This document shows positions 8,906 to 17,473 of a DNA stretch of 64,000 nucleotides, in pieces (positions within the stretch are counted from its first letter, which is position 1; every line of letters begins with the position of its first letter). This stretch comes from Bradyrhizobium diazoefficiens. Its GTDB lineage: Bacteria > Pseudomonadota > Alphaproteobacteria > Rhizobiales > Xanthobacteraceae. The stretch lies in contig NZ_JAFCJE010000006.1 in assembly GCF_018131185.1 (NCBI RefSeq), forward strand, positions 1-64,000. The letters are read 5' to 3'. A program made the translations under genes and the position numbers. Below the pieces are notes generated by a model. That model saw only the letters and a program-made list of their open reading frames with translations. It was not told the origin of the DNA and searched no databases.

Positions 8906-9060
8906 CGTTTCCTCCTTTTTGATCTTGCGGCGAGTGTTGCAGCCGCGCGCGACTTTGTCGAGTGGTGCAGATGTCGTCATCTGCATGCGTCGTTGCGCGG
9001 TTGAAGCCATATTGATACGTCTCGCGCATCAATGCGCCGCGGATTTGGGAAAGTACGGAA

Positions 9061-9747
9061 ATGATCGAAGCCAAAACGGAAACGATGGGCAGGGCCTTGC
9101 TGTTCGACATCGATGGTACGCTGGCCGACACCGACCCTCTGCACTTGAAGGCCTTCAACCAAGTGCTCGGCCCTCACGGCCATGTGTTCGATCACGCGCG
9201 CTTCTCCAGGGAGCTGCAAGGTTTCGCCAATGTCGCGATCGGCGAGCGCTTTCTGCCCCACGAGGCGCCGGAGCGGCGCGCCCTGATCCTCGATGAGAAG
9301 GAAGAGGTCTTCCGTACGCTCGTGGCCGGGCAGATCACTCCGCTTCCGGGCCTGATGGCATTGCTCGACCGGGCCGACAGCGCCGGCATTCCCATGGTGG
9401 CCGTGACCAATGCGCCGCGTCTCAACGCCGAGCTGCTGCTCTCCGGCCTCGGCATCATGCATCGCTTCAAGGCTCTCGTGATCGGCGCGGAGCTGCCGCA
9501 CGGCAAGCCGCATCCGCTGCCCTATCAGGAAGGGCTGCGCTTCGTCGGTGCGAGCGCAGAGGCCTCGATCGCATTCGAAGATTCCCGCACCGGCGTGCGC
9601 TCGGCCACGGCGGCCGGAATTCCAACCGTCGGCATCCGGACCAGCCTCAGTCATGCAGACCTGGTGGGCGCCGGCGCGGTCATGTCCGCCAGCGCCTTCG
9701 ACGATCCGGCGCTGCTGACACGCCTCGCGAGCGCCATGGCGTGGTGA
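9061..9747 (+). CDS. HAD-superfamily hydrolase (beta-phosphoglucomutase/phosphatase-like)
   Basis: A 228-residue HAD hydrolase. Motif I is LLFDIDGTLADTD with the nucleophilic Asp near residue 16. Motif II is VAVTNAP. The lysine motif is in HGKPHPLPYQEGL. Motif IV is IAFEDSRTGVRSA. A helical cap sits between motifs I and II, as in subfamily IA phosphatases and phosphomutases. It lies 62 bases upstream of glpR on the same strand, so the two may be co-transcribed; a phosphatase acting on glycerol-3-phosphate or another sugar phosphate is possible but only inferred. An internal ATG at 9085 is an alternative start. Confidence 0.85.
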   Translation: MIEAKTETMGRALLFDIDGTLADTDPLHLKAFNQVLGPHGHVFDHARFSRELQGFANVAIGERFLPHEAPERRALILDEKEEVFRTLVAGQITPLPGLMALLDRADSAGIPMVAVTNAPRLNAELLLSGLGIMHRFKALVIGAELPHGKPHPLPYQEGLRFVGASAEASIAFEDSRTGVRSATAAGIPTVGIRTSLSHADLVGAGAVMSASAFDDPALLTRLASAMAW

Positions 9748-9809
9748 GGAGCCGCGTCCGTTAACCGTGATCGGCGCGCGCATTGACCGCAGCTGCAAAC
9801 CGCCGCACC

Positions 9810-10688
9810 ATGCATCATTCTGAATTCGAGGCCGTTGCCGTGACCGGATTGACCCATCGCCAAGCCGAAATCCTCAACATCGCGCGCGCTTCCGGCCGTG
9901 TCATGGTCGAGGAACTCGCGCGCCGGTTCGAGGTCTCGGCGCAGACCATTCGCAAGGATCTTAACGATCTCTGCGAGCGGAGATCGCTGACGCGCATTCA
10001 TGGCGGTGCCATCATCGCCTCCGGCGTGGAGAACCTCGCCTATGAGGCGCGGCGCTTCGTCGCCGCCGACGAGAAGAAGGCGATCGGGGCTGCGGCGGCC
10101 TCGCTGATCCCGAACGGCTGTTCGCTCTTCATCAACATCGGCACCACGACGGAGGAGGTTGCAAGCGCGCTGACCTCGCATGAGGACCTGCTCGTCATCA
10201 CCAACAACCTCAATGTCGCGATGCTGCTGTACCGCCATCCCCGCATCGAGGTGGTGGTCGCCGGCGGCACGGTGCGGCGCGCCGACGGCGCCGTGGTCGG
10301 CTCGACCGCGACGCAACTGATCGGACAGTTCAAGGTCGACTACGCCATCATCGGCGCGTCCGCGATCGACGAGGAGGGCGCGCTGCTCGACTTCGACTAT
10401 CGCGAGGTGCAGGTTGCGCAGGCCATCATCGCCAATGCCCGCAGCGTCATGCTGGTCGCCGATTCCACCAAGCTGCGCCGCAGCGCGCCGGTGCGTATCG
10501 CCCATATCACGCAGATCCAGACCTTCGTCACCGACCAGGAGCTGCCCGAGCGCCTCGCCACCATCTGTCACAGCAAGGGCATCGAGGTGATGGCGGCAAT
10601 GCCGAAGGAGGCGGGGGAAATCGATGATGCGCCGGCCGAAGCGCATGATACGGTGCCCGAGGCGGCGCCCGTGGTCAGGCTGAGGTAG
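9810..10688 (+). CDS. glpR: DeoR-family regulator, probable GlpR
   Basis: A DeoR-family repressor of about 292 residues. The N-terminal helix-turn-helix reads VEELARRFEVSAQTIRKDLN, followed by LTRIHGGAI, the classic DeoR signature. The C-terminal sugar-phosphate sensor domain has the family's GTTTEEVA and VVGSTATQ-like segments. GlpR proteins sense glycerol-3-phosphate and repress glycerol catabolism; glpD and the glycerol importer lie just downstream. The frame opens with TTG at 9783. I use ATG at 9810, but GTG at 9840, preceded by GAGG, would remove a 10-residue tail and is also plausible. The last 30 residues form a Glu/Ala/Pro tail. Two minus-strand genes separate it from glpD. Confidence 0.86.
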   Translation: MHHSEFEAVAVTGLTHRQAEILNIARASGRVMVEELARRFEVSAQTIRKDLNDLCERRSLTRIHGGAIIASGVENLAYEARRFVAADEKKAIGAAAASLIPNGCSLFINIGTTTEEVASALTSHEDLLVITNNLNVAMLLYRHPRIEVVVAGGTVRRADGAVVGSTATQLIGQFKVDYAIIGASAIDEEGALLDFDYREVQVAQAIIANARSVMLVADSTKLRRSAPVRIAHITQIQTFVTDQELPERLATICHSKGIEVMAAMPKEAGEIDDAPAEAHDTVPEAAPVVRLR

Positions 10689-10690
10689 GA

Positions 10691-11116
10691 CTAGACATCG
10701 TCCCACGGGTTGAGCAGCGGGACGCCGAACGCCGCAAAATCCTTCACATTGCGCGTGGCGAGCGTGAGGTGGTGCGCGAGTGCGGTCGCCGCAAAGAAGC
10801 CGTCCATGACAGACAGCGCGACGCCGCTTCTCCGGCTCTGCGCCATGAGGTCGCCCCAGCGCTCGGCCACGGCGTAGTCGATGGGCAAGACACGTTCTGC
10901 AAATCGCGCTGGGAGATCGTGGGCAAGCCAGGCGGCCAGCGCCGTGCGGCGCCGGCCGTCCTCCAGCAACGCGACGCCGCGGCGAAGCTCGGCGATCGAC
11001 GCAACGCTGATGAAGGCACGATCCTCGTCGATCGTATCCAGCCAAGCCAGGACTTTCGGCGAAGGCGCGGGACGCCGAATCTCTGACAGCACATTGGTGT
11101 CGAGCAGCAGGTTCAC
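10691..11116 (-). CDS. vapC: PIN-domain ribonuclease toxin, VapC/FitB-like
   Basis: A 141-residue PIN-domain protein. The acidic active-site residues are visible: D6 in LLLDTNVLSE, the Glu of SIAELRRG, and the Asp of LSVMDGFFAATA with the following TRNVKDFAAFG. This is the FitB/VapC layout of type II toxins, which cleave RNA, often initiator tRNA. Its start overlaps the stop of the antitoxin gene by four bases (ATGA), so the pair is one operon with the antitoxin first. The pair lies antisense between glpR and glpD. The stop codon is only three bases from the end of glpR, so the two transcripts converge. Confidence 0.88.
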   Translation of the reverse strand: MNLLLDTNVLSEIRRPAPSPKVLAWLDTIDEDRAFISVASIAELRRGVALLEDGRRRTALAAWLAHDLPARFAERVLPIDYAVAERWGDLMAQSRRSGVALSVMDGFFAATALAHHLTLATRNVKDFAAFGVPLLNPWDDV

Positions 11117-11397
11117 GGCATCTCGTCGCGGGGCGCGTCGTGCACTCGTTCAAGTTCGAGATCGACGCCGCGAAGCGGCGACGCCAGCAGGAATTCGGCC
11201 AGCGTGCCTTTGCGTGCAGTCTTGCGCGCCCATTCCTCGGCTGAGACGACAACCGCGTTGGGCTTGCCATGTCGTGTGATGACCTGGGGGCCGGCTTGAG
11301 CGCGATCAATCACCTCGGACAACCGCGCCTTGGCGTTGGCCAGCGTCCAGGTGTCATCGGCCAGAAGTGCGTGAGGTGCAGTGTTGCGATCGGTCAT
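11113..11397 (-). CDS. Phd/YefM-family antitoxin
   Basis: A 94-residue antitoxin. The N-terminal half matches Phd/YefM DNA-binding antitoxins: WTLANAKARLSEVIDRAQ, then PQVITRHGKPNAVVVSAEEW. The C-terminal part, starting around TLAEFLLASPLRG, would be the toxin-binding tail. I start at ATG 11397 (MTDRNTAPH); the frame is open to 11553 but that region has low coding character and overlaps the glpD operator. Such antitoxins bind and neutralise the toxin and repress their own operon. Just upstream, the repeated TGACTAAAATGACTA near 11413-11430 may be the autoregulatory site. Confidence 0.85.
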   Translation of the reverse strand: MTDRNTAPHALLADDTWTLANAKARLSEVIDRAQAGPQVITRHGKPNAVVVSAEEWARKTARKGTLAEFLLASPLRGVDLELERVHDAPRDEMP

Positions 11398-11557
11398 GCG
11401 CGCGGAACCAGAATGACTAAAATGACTATAATTCTTCGGCACTGACCAATCAAGAGCGCTGTTGCATCCCCAATTGCCAAATCGGTCGCACATTATTGTC
11501 GCTTCTTGCTCATCAAAAAGTTCTGCTTTCACTTCCCTCCGCCTCTCTTTCATCTTG

Positions 11558-11594
11558 CTTTCGTTTTTCGGTATGATCTAATCAAAAACGAAAG
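11558..11594 (+). promoter_or_regulatory. palindromic operator, probable GlpR site upstream of glpD
   Basis: A perfect 11-base inverted repeat, CTTTCGTTTTT and AAAAACGAAAG, with a 15-base spacer, centred at 11576 and about 45 bases before the glpD start. TTTCG-rich palindromes are the usual shape of DeoR-family operators, and the gene it fronts is the expected GlpR target. TATGAT at 11572-11577 in the spacer could be a -10 element, which would let a bound repressor block RNA polymerase. GlpR as the binder is inferred from position. Confidence 0.7.
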
Positions 11595-11636
11595 TAGCCG
11601 CTCGAAGGAACGGGCGGTCGTCAGGGGATGCGTCTG

Positions 11637-13178
11637 TTGGAGCGTATTTTCGACCTCGCCATCATCGGAGGCGGTGTTAACGGCTGCGGCATCGCGCGCG
11701 ACGCGGTGGGCCGCGGCAACACGGTTTTCCTGTGTGAGATGAACGATCTGGCGAGCGGGACGTCGTCCTGGTCGACCAAGCTGGTGCATGGCGGCCTGCG
11801 CTATCTCGAATATTACGAGTTTCGCCTGGTTCGCGAGGCACTGATCGAGCGCGAGATCCTCTGGGGCATCGCGCCTCACATCATCCGTCCCCTGCGTTTC
11901 GTTTTGCCGCATCATGCCGGCCTGCGTCCCGCCTGGCTGCTGCGCCTGGGCCTTTTCCTCTACGACCACATCGGCGGCCGTCATCTGCTGCCCGCCACGC
12001 GCTCGGTCGATCTTGGGCGTGATGAGGTCGGCAAGCCGCTGATCCCGAATCGCTACAGCCGCGCGTTCGAATATTCCGACTGCTTCGTCGATGACGCCCG
12101 CCTTGTCGTGCTCAACGCACGCGATGCCGCCGACAAGGGCGCCGAGATCCGTACCCGCACCCGCGCCAGCGAGATCCGCCAGTCCGACGGCCTCTGGACT
12201 GTCGGCATGGTCAACACGCTGACCGGCGAGCGCTCACAGATCCAGGCCCGCGCGCTGGTCAATGCCGGCGGCCCCTGGGTCGAGGACGTGCTCGGCCGCG
12301 GCGCCGGCGTCAACGCGAAGGCCAAGGTGCGCCTGGTACAGGGCTCGCACATCGTGGTCAGGAAGCTCTATGACCACGACCGCGCCTACATGTTCCAGAA
12401 CGCGGACGGCCGCATCATCTTCGTGATCCCGTACCAGGACGATTTCACGCTGATCGGCACCACCGACCGCGACTATGACGGCGATCCCGCCAAGGTGAAG
12501 GCGACGGCTGAGGAGATCCAGTATCTCTGCACGGCGGCGAGCGAATATCTGGCCAAGCCGGTGACGCCGGACGACGTCGTCTGGACCTATTCCGGTGTCC
12601 GCCCGCTCTATGACGACGGCGCCAGCGAAGCCAAGGCCGCTACGCGCGACTACGTGTTCGAGCTCGACACGCCCGGCGGTGTGCCGCTGCTCTCGATCTA
12701 TGGCGGCAAGATCACGACCTATCGCCGCCTCGCCGAAGAAGCGCTGGAGCGGCTCGCGCCTTATCTCCGTAGCGCAAAGGCGCGGGAGGGCTGGACCGGA
12801 AAATGGCCGCTGCCCGGCGGCGACATGAATGTGTCCGACATCGACGGGCTGATCGCCGAGCTCCAGCGTGGCTATCCCTTCCTCAGTCACGAGCATGCGC
12901 GACGTCTCGCCCGCGCCTATGGCACAAAGGCCGTCAAGCTGCTCGGCGACGCGAAATCGGCGGCCGATCTCGGCCAGTCCTTTGGTGCGACGTTGACCGA
13001 GCGTGAGGTCCGCTACCTCATGGCCAATGAATGGGCCGTGACCGCCGAAGACGTCGTCTGGCGCCGTTCCAAGCTCGGCCTGCGACTATCTGCCGATGAG
13101 ATCGGCGCGCTTGACGACTGGATCAGGATCCACGCCGTGCCGCAAACTCCCCTGATGGAAGCGGGAGGACGCTCATGA
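11637..13178 (+). CDS. glpD: glycerol-3-phosphate dehydrogenase (FAD-dependent, aerobic)
   Basis: A 513-residue membrane-associated flavoenzyme oxidising glycerol-3-phosphate to dihydroxyacetone phosphate and passing electrons to quinone. The FAD dinucleotide-binding motif DLAIIGGGVNGCGIARDA is at the N-terminus, followed by SGTSSWSTKLVHGGLRYLE, both GlpD hallmarks. Further on are GSHIVVRKLY and YGGKITTYRRLAEEA. Length matches E. coli GlpD (501). I use TTG at 11637 because AGGGG lies nine bases upstream; ATG at 11628 abuts that site and would be poorly spaced. It leads the importer operon and overlaps glpS by four bases. Confidence 0.94.
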   Translation: MERIFDLAIIGGGVNGCGIARDAVGRGNTVFLCEMNDLASGTSSWSTKLVHGGLRYLEYYEFRLVREALIEREILWGIAPHIIRPLRFVLPHHAGLRPAWLLRLGLFLYDHIGGRHLLPATRSVDLGRDEVGKPLIPNRYSRAFEYSDCFVDDARLVVLNARDAADKGAEIRTRTRASEIRQSDGLWTVGMVNTLTGERSQIQARALVNAGGPWVEDVLGRGAGVNAKAKVRLVQGSHIVVRKLYDHDRAYMFQNADGRIIFVIPYQDDFTLIGTTDRDYDGDPAKVKATAEEIQYLCTAASEYLAKPVTPDDVVWTYSGVRPLYDDGASEAKAATRDYVFELDTPGGVPLLSIYGGKITTYRRLAEEALERLAPYLRSAKAREGWTGKWPLPGGDMNVSDIDGLIAELQRGYPFLSHEHARRLARAYGTKAVKLLGDAKSAADLGQSFGATLTEREVRYLMANEWAVTAEDVVWRRSKLGLRLSADEIGALDDWIRIHAVPQTPLMEAGGRS

Positions 13179-14251
13179 CCGTGACGCTTGATCATGTGAC
13201 CCGGACAGTCGAGGGTGTCCCACATATCCGCGACGTCTCGCTGACGCTCGAGAGCGGGACCCTCAACGTGCTGCTCGGCCCGACGCTGTCGGGCAAGACC
13301 TCGATCATGCGGCTGCTCGCCGGGCTCGACAAGCCGACCACGGGCAAGGTGATCGTGAACGGCAAGGACGTCACGGGCGCCGACGTGCGCCGGCGTTCGG
13401 TCGCGATGGTCTATCAGCAGTTCATCAACTACCCCTCGCTCACGGTCTACGAGAACATCGCCTCGCCCCTGCGCGTGCAAGGCAAGCCGCGCGACGAGAT
13501 CGAGGCGCGCGTGGCGGAGGCTTCGAAGCTACTGCGGCTCGAGCCGTTCCTGAAGCGCACGCCGCTCCAGCTCTCCGGCGGCCAGCAGCAGCGCACCGCA
13601 ATCGCACGCGCGCTGGTCAAGGGCGCCGATCTCGTGCTGCTCGACGAGCCGCTCGCCAACCTCGATTACAAGCTGCGCGAGGAGCTGCGCGCCGAGCTGC
13701 CGCGCATCTTCGAGGCTTCCGGCGCGATCTTCGTCTACGCCACGACCGAGCCGACCGAGGCGCTGCTGCTTGGCGGCAATACGGTGTGCATGTGGGAAGG
13801 TCAGGCGCTTCAGATCGGCGAGACCACCAACGTCTACCGCCGCCCGCAGACCTTGCGCGTCGCCCAGGTGTTCTCGGATCCGCCGCTCAATCTCGTCGGC
13901 ATCGAGAAGAAGAACGGCTCCGTGCAATATGCCGGCGGCACCGCTTCGCCGGCCTCGGGGCTCTATTCGTCGCTGGCCGACGGCGCCTATCGCGTCGGCT
14001 TCCGCGCCCATCAGCTCGCGCTCGCCAATGGCGAGGCCGATCGCCACGCCTTCCATGCCACGGTGACGGTGACCGAAATCACCGGTTCGGAGAGTTTCGT
14101 GCATCTGACCCGCGATGGATCGAACTGGGTGGCGGTGCTGCACGGCGTGCACGAGTTCGAGCCGGGCCAGACGCTCGACGCGGTGCTCGATCCCAACGAC
14201 GTTTTTGTCTTCGATGCGGCTGACCGTCTGGTCGCCGCACCCGGATCCTGA
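13175..14251 (+). CDS. glpS: glycerol ABC transporter ATP-binding protein GlpS
   Basis: A 358-residue nucleotide-binding subunit of the rhizobial GlpSTPQUV glycerol importer. Walker A is GPTLSGKT (35-42), the signature is an intact LSGGQQQR (133-140), and Walker B is LVLLDEP (153-159). A C-terminal MalK-like regulatory domain follows from about residue 240. At the H-loop, where ABC proteins carry THDQ, this protein reads TTEP, so the switch histidine is replaced by T191. Its own half-site should therefore be weak, while its signature can serve the partner GlpT. The start overlaps the glpD stop by four bases (ATGA). Confidence 0.92.
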   Translation: MTVTLDHVTRTVEGVPHIRDVSLTLESGTLNVLLGPTLSGKTSIMRLLAGLDKPTTGKVIVNGKDVTGADVRRRSVAMVYQQFINYPSLTVYENIASPLRVQGKPRDEIEARVAEASKLLRLEPFLKRTPLQLSGGQQQRTAIARALVKGADLVLLDEPLANLDYKLREELRAELPRIFEASGAIFVYATTEPTEALLLGGNTVCMWEGQALQIGETTNVYRRPQTLRVAQVFSDPPLNLVGIEKKNGSVQYAGGTASPASGLYSSLADGAYRVGFRAHQLALANGEADRHAFHATVTVTEITGSESFVHLTRDGSNWVAVLHGVHEFEPGQTLDAVLDPNDVFVFDAADRLVAAPGS

Positions 14252-14264
14252 GGAGGCATGCGCC

Positions 14265-15349
14265 ATGGCCCGCATTGACCTCGTCGATCTCGCCCATTCC
14301 TACGGCGGCAATGATGCGCCGCAGGAGAGCTTTGCGTTGAAGCCGGTCACCATGACCTGGCGGCAGGGCGGCGCCTATGCGCTGCTCGGCCCGTCCGGCT
14401 GCGGCAAGACCACGCTGCTCAACGTCATCTCCGGCATCATCACGCCGTCTCGGGGGAAAATCCTGTTCGACGGCAAGGACATCACGCCGCTGTCAACCCA
14501 GAAGCGCAACATCGCCCAGGTGTTCCAGTTTCCGGTGATCTACGACACCATGACGGTGGGTGAGAATCTGGCGTTTCCGCTGAAGAACCGCGGCGTGCCG
14601 AAGCCCGAGATCGACAAGCGCGTTGCCGAGATCGGCCGCTTGCTCGATCTCGAACCCTATCTGAACCGCAAGGCGACGCGCCTCACGGCCGATGCGAAGC
14701 AGAAGATCTCGCTCGGCCGCGGCCTCGTCCGCTCCGACGTCGCCGCCGTGCTGTTCGACGAGCCGCTGACGGTGATCGATCCCGAGTTGAAATGGCAGCT
14801 CCGCTCCAAGTTGAAAGCGTTGCATCGCGAGCTCGACCTTACGATGATCTACGTCACTCACGACCAGACCGAGGCGCTGACCTTCGCCGACACCGTGGTC
14901 GTCATGCATGACGGCCGCGTCGTGCAGAGCGGCACGCCGGCGGAGCTGTTCGACAAGCCGGCGCACACCTTCGTCGGCTATTTCATCGGCTCGCCCGGCA
15001 TGAACATCCTGCCGGCCGAGGTGAGAGGACGCGAGGCCAATGTCGGCGGCCATGTCATCGCGCTCAACCGCGCTTACGACAATCTGCCTGCCGATGCCAA
15101 GATCGAGATCGGCGTCCGTCCCGAATTCGTCGAGGTCGTCGCGCCTGCGCCCGGTCTGCTCACCGCAAGGATCGAGCGCCTCGACGATCTCGGCCGCATC
15201 CGTTTTGCGCGAGCGCGCTTCGGCGACGCCAAGCTTGCGGCGCGCGCGCCCGCGGGGTTCACCAGCTCGGACGGCATGGCCGGACTGAAATTCGACCCGT
15301 CGCATGTCCACGTCTACGCCGACAGCCTTCTGGTGGAGGGAGCCGTCTG

Positions 15350-15350
<1 letters not shown>
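14265..15350 (+). CDS. glpT: glycerol ABC transporter ATP-binding protein GlpT
   Basis: A 361-residue second ATPase subunit. Walker A is GPSGCGKT (42-49), Walker B AVLFDEP (161-167), and the H-loop is intact (YVTHDQ, H199). The position of the LSGGQ signature reads LTADAKQKISLGRGL (140-154), so the signature is degenerate. It is the mirror image of GlpS, which keeps the signature but lacks the H-loop histidine. ATG at 14265 follows GAGGAGG; the upstream open frame to 14115 is out-of-frame sequence of glpS. The C-terminal domain is MalK/TOBE-like. Its stop overlaps glpP as TGATG. Confidence 0.92.
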
Positions 15351-16251
<901 letters not shown>

Positions 16252-16252
<1 letters not shown>

Positions 16253-17058
16253 TGCACTCGATCCCCGGCCGCCGCCTCATCATGGGGCTGTTCCTGATCT
16301 TCCTGCTGCTGCCGATCTACTGGCTCGTCAACATGAGCTTCAAGACCAATGCCGAGATCGTCTCGACGATGACGTTGTGGCCGCACACGCCGACGCTCCA
16401 GCACTACAAGCGCATCTTCACGGACGAGAGCTGGTATTCCGGCTACATCAACTCGCTGACTTACGTCGTCCTCAACACCATCATCTCGATTTCGGTGGCG
16501 CTGCCGGCGGCCTACGCGTTCTCGCGCTACCGTTTCCTCGGCGACAAGCACCTGTTCTTTTGGCTCTTGTCGAACCGCATGGCGCCGGCCGCGGTCTATG
16601 CCCTGCCGTTCTTCAACCTCTATTCGGCGATCGGCCTGTTCGATACGCCGTGGGCGGTTGCGCTCGCGCACTGCATCTTCAACGTGCCGCTCGCGGTGTG
16701 GATCCTGGAAGGCTTCGTCTCCGGTGTTCCGCGCGAGATCGACGAGACCGCCTTCCTCGACGGCTATTCCTTTCCGCGCTTCTTCATCAAGATCCTGGTG
16801 CCGTTGATCGCGAGCGGCATCGGCGTCGCCGCCTTCTTCTGCTTCATGTTCTCCTGGGTCGAGCTTCTGCTCGCGCGCACGCTGACCTCCGTGCATGCAA
16901 AGCCGATCGCAGCGATCATGACGCGCACTGTGTCGGCGGCCGGCATGGATTGGGGCCTGCTCGCCGCCGCCGGTGTGCTCACCATCATTCCAGGGGCGCT
17001 CGTGATCTGGTTTGTCCGTAATTACATTGCGAGCGGTTTTGCGCTCGGCCGGGTGTAG
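16252..17058 (+). CDS. glpQ: glycerol ABC transporter permease GlpQ
   Basis: A 268-residue second permease (MalG/UgpE-like). It starts MHSIPGRRLIMGLFLIFLLL with the first membrane helix at about residues 10-28. The EAA loop reads EIDETAFLDGYSFPRFFIKI, and LLARTLTSVHAKPIAAIMTR follows. ATG at 16252 overlaps the glpP stop by one base and follows GGAAGGAG. The frame is open upstream through glpP, but only as an antisense-free shadow. It pairs with GlpP to form the glycerol channel. This GlpQ is not the glycerophosphodiester phosphodiesterase that shares the symbol in E. coli. Confidence 0.92.
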
Positions 17059-17067
17059 GAGGTTTTG

Positions 17068-17397
17068 ATGGAGTCCATCGCATGGATGGCCTGGACGCTG
17101 CCGACCGCGATCTTCTTTGCGGCGCTCGCCTGCACGCTGGCGGTGATGACATGGCTTGCCGCGGTCTACCCCGAGGCCGAGCGCGTCGGTGTGTTGCGCA
17201 TTCCGACCACGCGCGGTGATCGCCTGTTCATCTCGCTGATCACGGCGGCGGTCATCCACCTCGCCTGGATTGGCCTCGTCGGCACTGACGCGATCGCCAC
17301 GGTGCCGATCGGCGAGGAGGGATTCGAGATTTCGAGCCTGTGGCTCGCAAGTGGAATTTCGCTGGCTGCGGCCGTGCTCATTTTTCGCACGGTCTGA
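17068..17397 (+). CDS. glpU: small membrane subunit GlpU (DUF2160)
   Basis: A 109-residue integral membrane protein with three hydrophobic segments at about residues 8-32, 50-75 and 90-108. It contains RVGVLRIPTTRGDRLFISL, characteristic of DUF2160 proteins encoded in rhizobial glycerol operons. Its exact role is not established; it is thought to accompany the GlpPQ permease. AGGAGG sits five bases before ATG 17068, which settles the start over the in-frame TTG at 17065. It follows glpQ by nine bases. Confidence 0.88.
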   Translation: MESIAWMAWTLPTAIFFAALACTLAVMTWLAAVYPEAERVGVLRIPTTRGDRLFISLITAAVIHLAWIGLVGTDAIATVPIGEEGFEISSLWLASGISLAAAVLIFRTV

Positions 17398-17419
17398 AGT
17401 TTGCGAAGGGACGGCCAGA

Positions 17420-17436
17420 TCCGGGACCAACCCGGG
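17420..17436 (+). other. small hairpin between glpU and glpV
   Basis: CCGGG, loop ACCAA, then CCCGG form a short GC-rich stem in the 76-base gap between the membrane-protein genes and the binding-protein gene, followed by TATAAAAG. Such stems can stabilise or attenuate a segment of an ABC-transporter mRNA so that the binding protein is made in different amounts. That role is inferred. Confidence 0.45.
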
Positions 17437-17473
17437 CCTGTATAAAAGTTTGTCGCTGCAACGGAGGAACAAC

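Noticed and set aside
9651..11309. 552-residue minus-strand frame across glpR and the toxin gene
   Set aside because: It overlaps glpR antisense and vapC in another frame and shows no domain; both real genes have full family signatures.
11398..11553. N-terminal extension of the antitoxin (start at 11553)
   Set aside because: The extension would contain part of the glpD promoter region, has atypical composition (YSHFSHSGSAR) and no match to Phd/YefM; ATG 11397 gives the usual length.
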